Positions 63,741 to 64,000 of a stretch of DNA of 64,000 nt are shown here, in pieces (position 1 is the stretch's first letter; every line of letters begins with the position of its first letter). A program made the translations under genes and the position numbers. Location of the stretch: positions 62,001 through 126,000 of the forward strand of contig JAWKOL010000017.1 of NCBI GenBank assembly GCA_041391225.1, written 5' to 3'. The notes under the pieces were generated by a model. The model had not been told where the DNA came from and did not search any database. It saw only the letters and a program-made list of their open reading frames with translations. The stretch is from RI-153 sp041391225 (GTDB lineage Bacteria > Chloroflexota > Anaerolineae > Caldilineales > Caldilineaceae).

Positions 63741-64000
63741 ATGACATACGATACAGTTCTCCAGCGTCCTCAAGTTAATCGAAGCGAAACGAATCAGCGC
63801 CAACTGAATCTGCCACAGATGTTGATGGATCTGCGCGATGAAGATCCGATTTTCGGTCGCCGCATCAGCATTCGCAGTATCGAACGCGGCGAAAATGTGG
63901 CGATGCCAGATGAACTGAAACAGAAGATGTACATGCTGATGCAGGGGCAGGTTCACCTGGTCTGCACGAACAACGAAGGACGGCGCCTGGTGATTGCCAC
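63741..64000 (+). CDS. Crp/Fnr-family regulator, N-terminal part
   Basis: The first ~86 residues of a gene that runs off the right edge. It has PIFGRRISIRSIERGENVAM, ELKQKMYMLMQGQVHLVCTN and NEGRRLVIAT. The Y.L..G.V.L.....GR.L(V/L)...G order is that of a cyclic nucleotide-binding beta-roll as in Crp/Fnr regulators. The helix-turn-helix is outside the window. GTAGAGG precedes the ATG. Confidence 0.7.
   Translation, partial: MTYDTVLQRPQVNRSETNQRQLNLPQMLMDLRDEDPIFGRRISIRSIERGENVAMPDELKQKMYMLMQGQVHLVCTNNEGRRLVIA

Noticed and set aside
1..64000. tRNA or rRNA genes
   Set aside because: I looked near hisS and in each larger gap and saw no cloverleaf or conserved rRNA stretch. A tRNAscan/Infernal search would be decisive.

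Overview
The window looks like part of a Chloroflexota chromosome (Caldilineae or Anaerolineae type). This is inferred from the high GC content, the many secreted proteins with Ala/Thr/Pro-rich linkers, the LysM, SH3b, RCC1, NBR1-Ig and PPC-like domains, the FAD-dependent thymidylate synthase ThyX, and the repeat-word palindromes between genes. I saw no transposase, CRISPR array, rRNA or tRNA.

Layout. 1-4.2 kb: the 5' end of an alpha-mannosidase, a phytanoyl-CoA dioxygenase, a broken pentapeptide-repeat protein and a Gfo/Idh/MocA oxidoreductase. 4.4-11.8 kb: a HEPN-like protein, an inositol-phosphatase/PH-domain pair, an MBL-fold hydrolase, a phytoene/squalene synthase, a patatin and an enolase-superfamily dehydratase. 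12-21.6 kb: a cell-surface block with a receiver-like protein, a 912-residue solute-binding/NBR1-Ig/Ig-repeat lipoprotein, three broken secreted proteins and two LysM proteins. 21.6-32 kb: signalling, with a membrane histidine kinase, a CheY-like regulator and a 1216-residue SF2 helicase in one operon, then a large GAF-domain kinase with its NarL-type regulator. 32-42 kb: GNAT, HpcH aldolase, a second Gfo/Idh, a 14-repeat RCC1 protein, a SulP transporter and a glycosyltransferase. 42-47.4 kb: hisS, then an OmpR-type regulator, a coiled-coil protein, a coiled-coil/longin-like protein, a Rab-like small GTPase and a PAS histidine kinase, all on one strand. 47.4-51.8 kb: thyX, a membrane protein, an unknown protein and a GH3-type adenylating enzyme. 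51.9-57.5 kb: RraA, an FAH-type 2-keto-3-deoxy sugar acid dehydratase, an aldehyde dehydrogenase and an enolase-type dehydratase. These would fit oxidative (Weimberg-like) pentonate catabolism, but most are frameshifted. 57.8-64 kb: an MFS exporter, an AraC/Ogt repair protein, a broken ArsA ATPase, an SH3b protein and the start of a Crp/Fnr regulator.

Two things stand out. First, the small-GTPase module at 43-47 kb combines a Rab-like GTPase (Ser in place of the catalytic Gln) with a possible roadblock/longin partner and a two-component pair. Second, many gene borders hold long, sometimes nested palindromes. Each is built from one short word repeated along its arm and answered in reverse complement. 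Each site uses a different word, and two such segments sit in frame inside enzyme genes.

Caution: about 20 genes need at least one single-base frame correction, some seven or more. At least one of these lies in a G-run inside an ATPase P-loop. Unpolished indels are therefore at least as likely as true pseudogenes, and broken genes are described by their reconstructed products.
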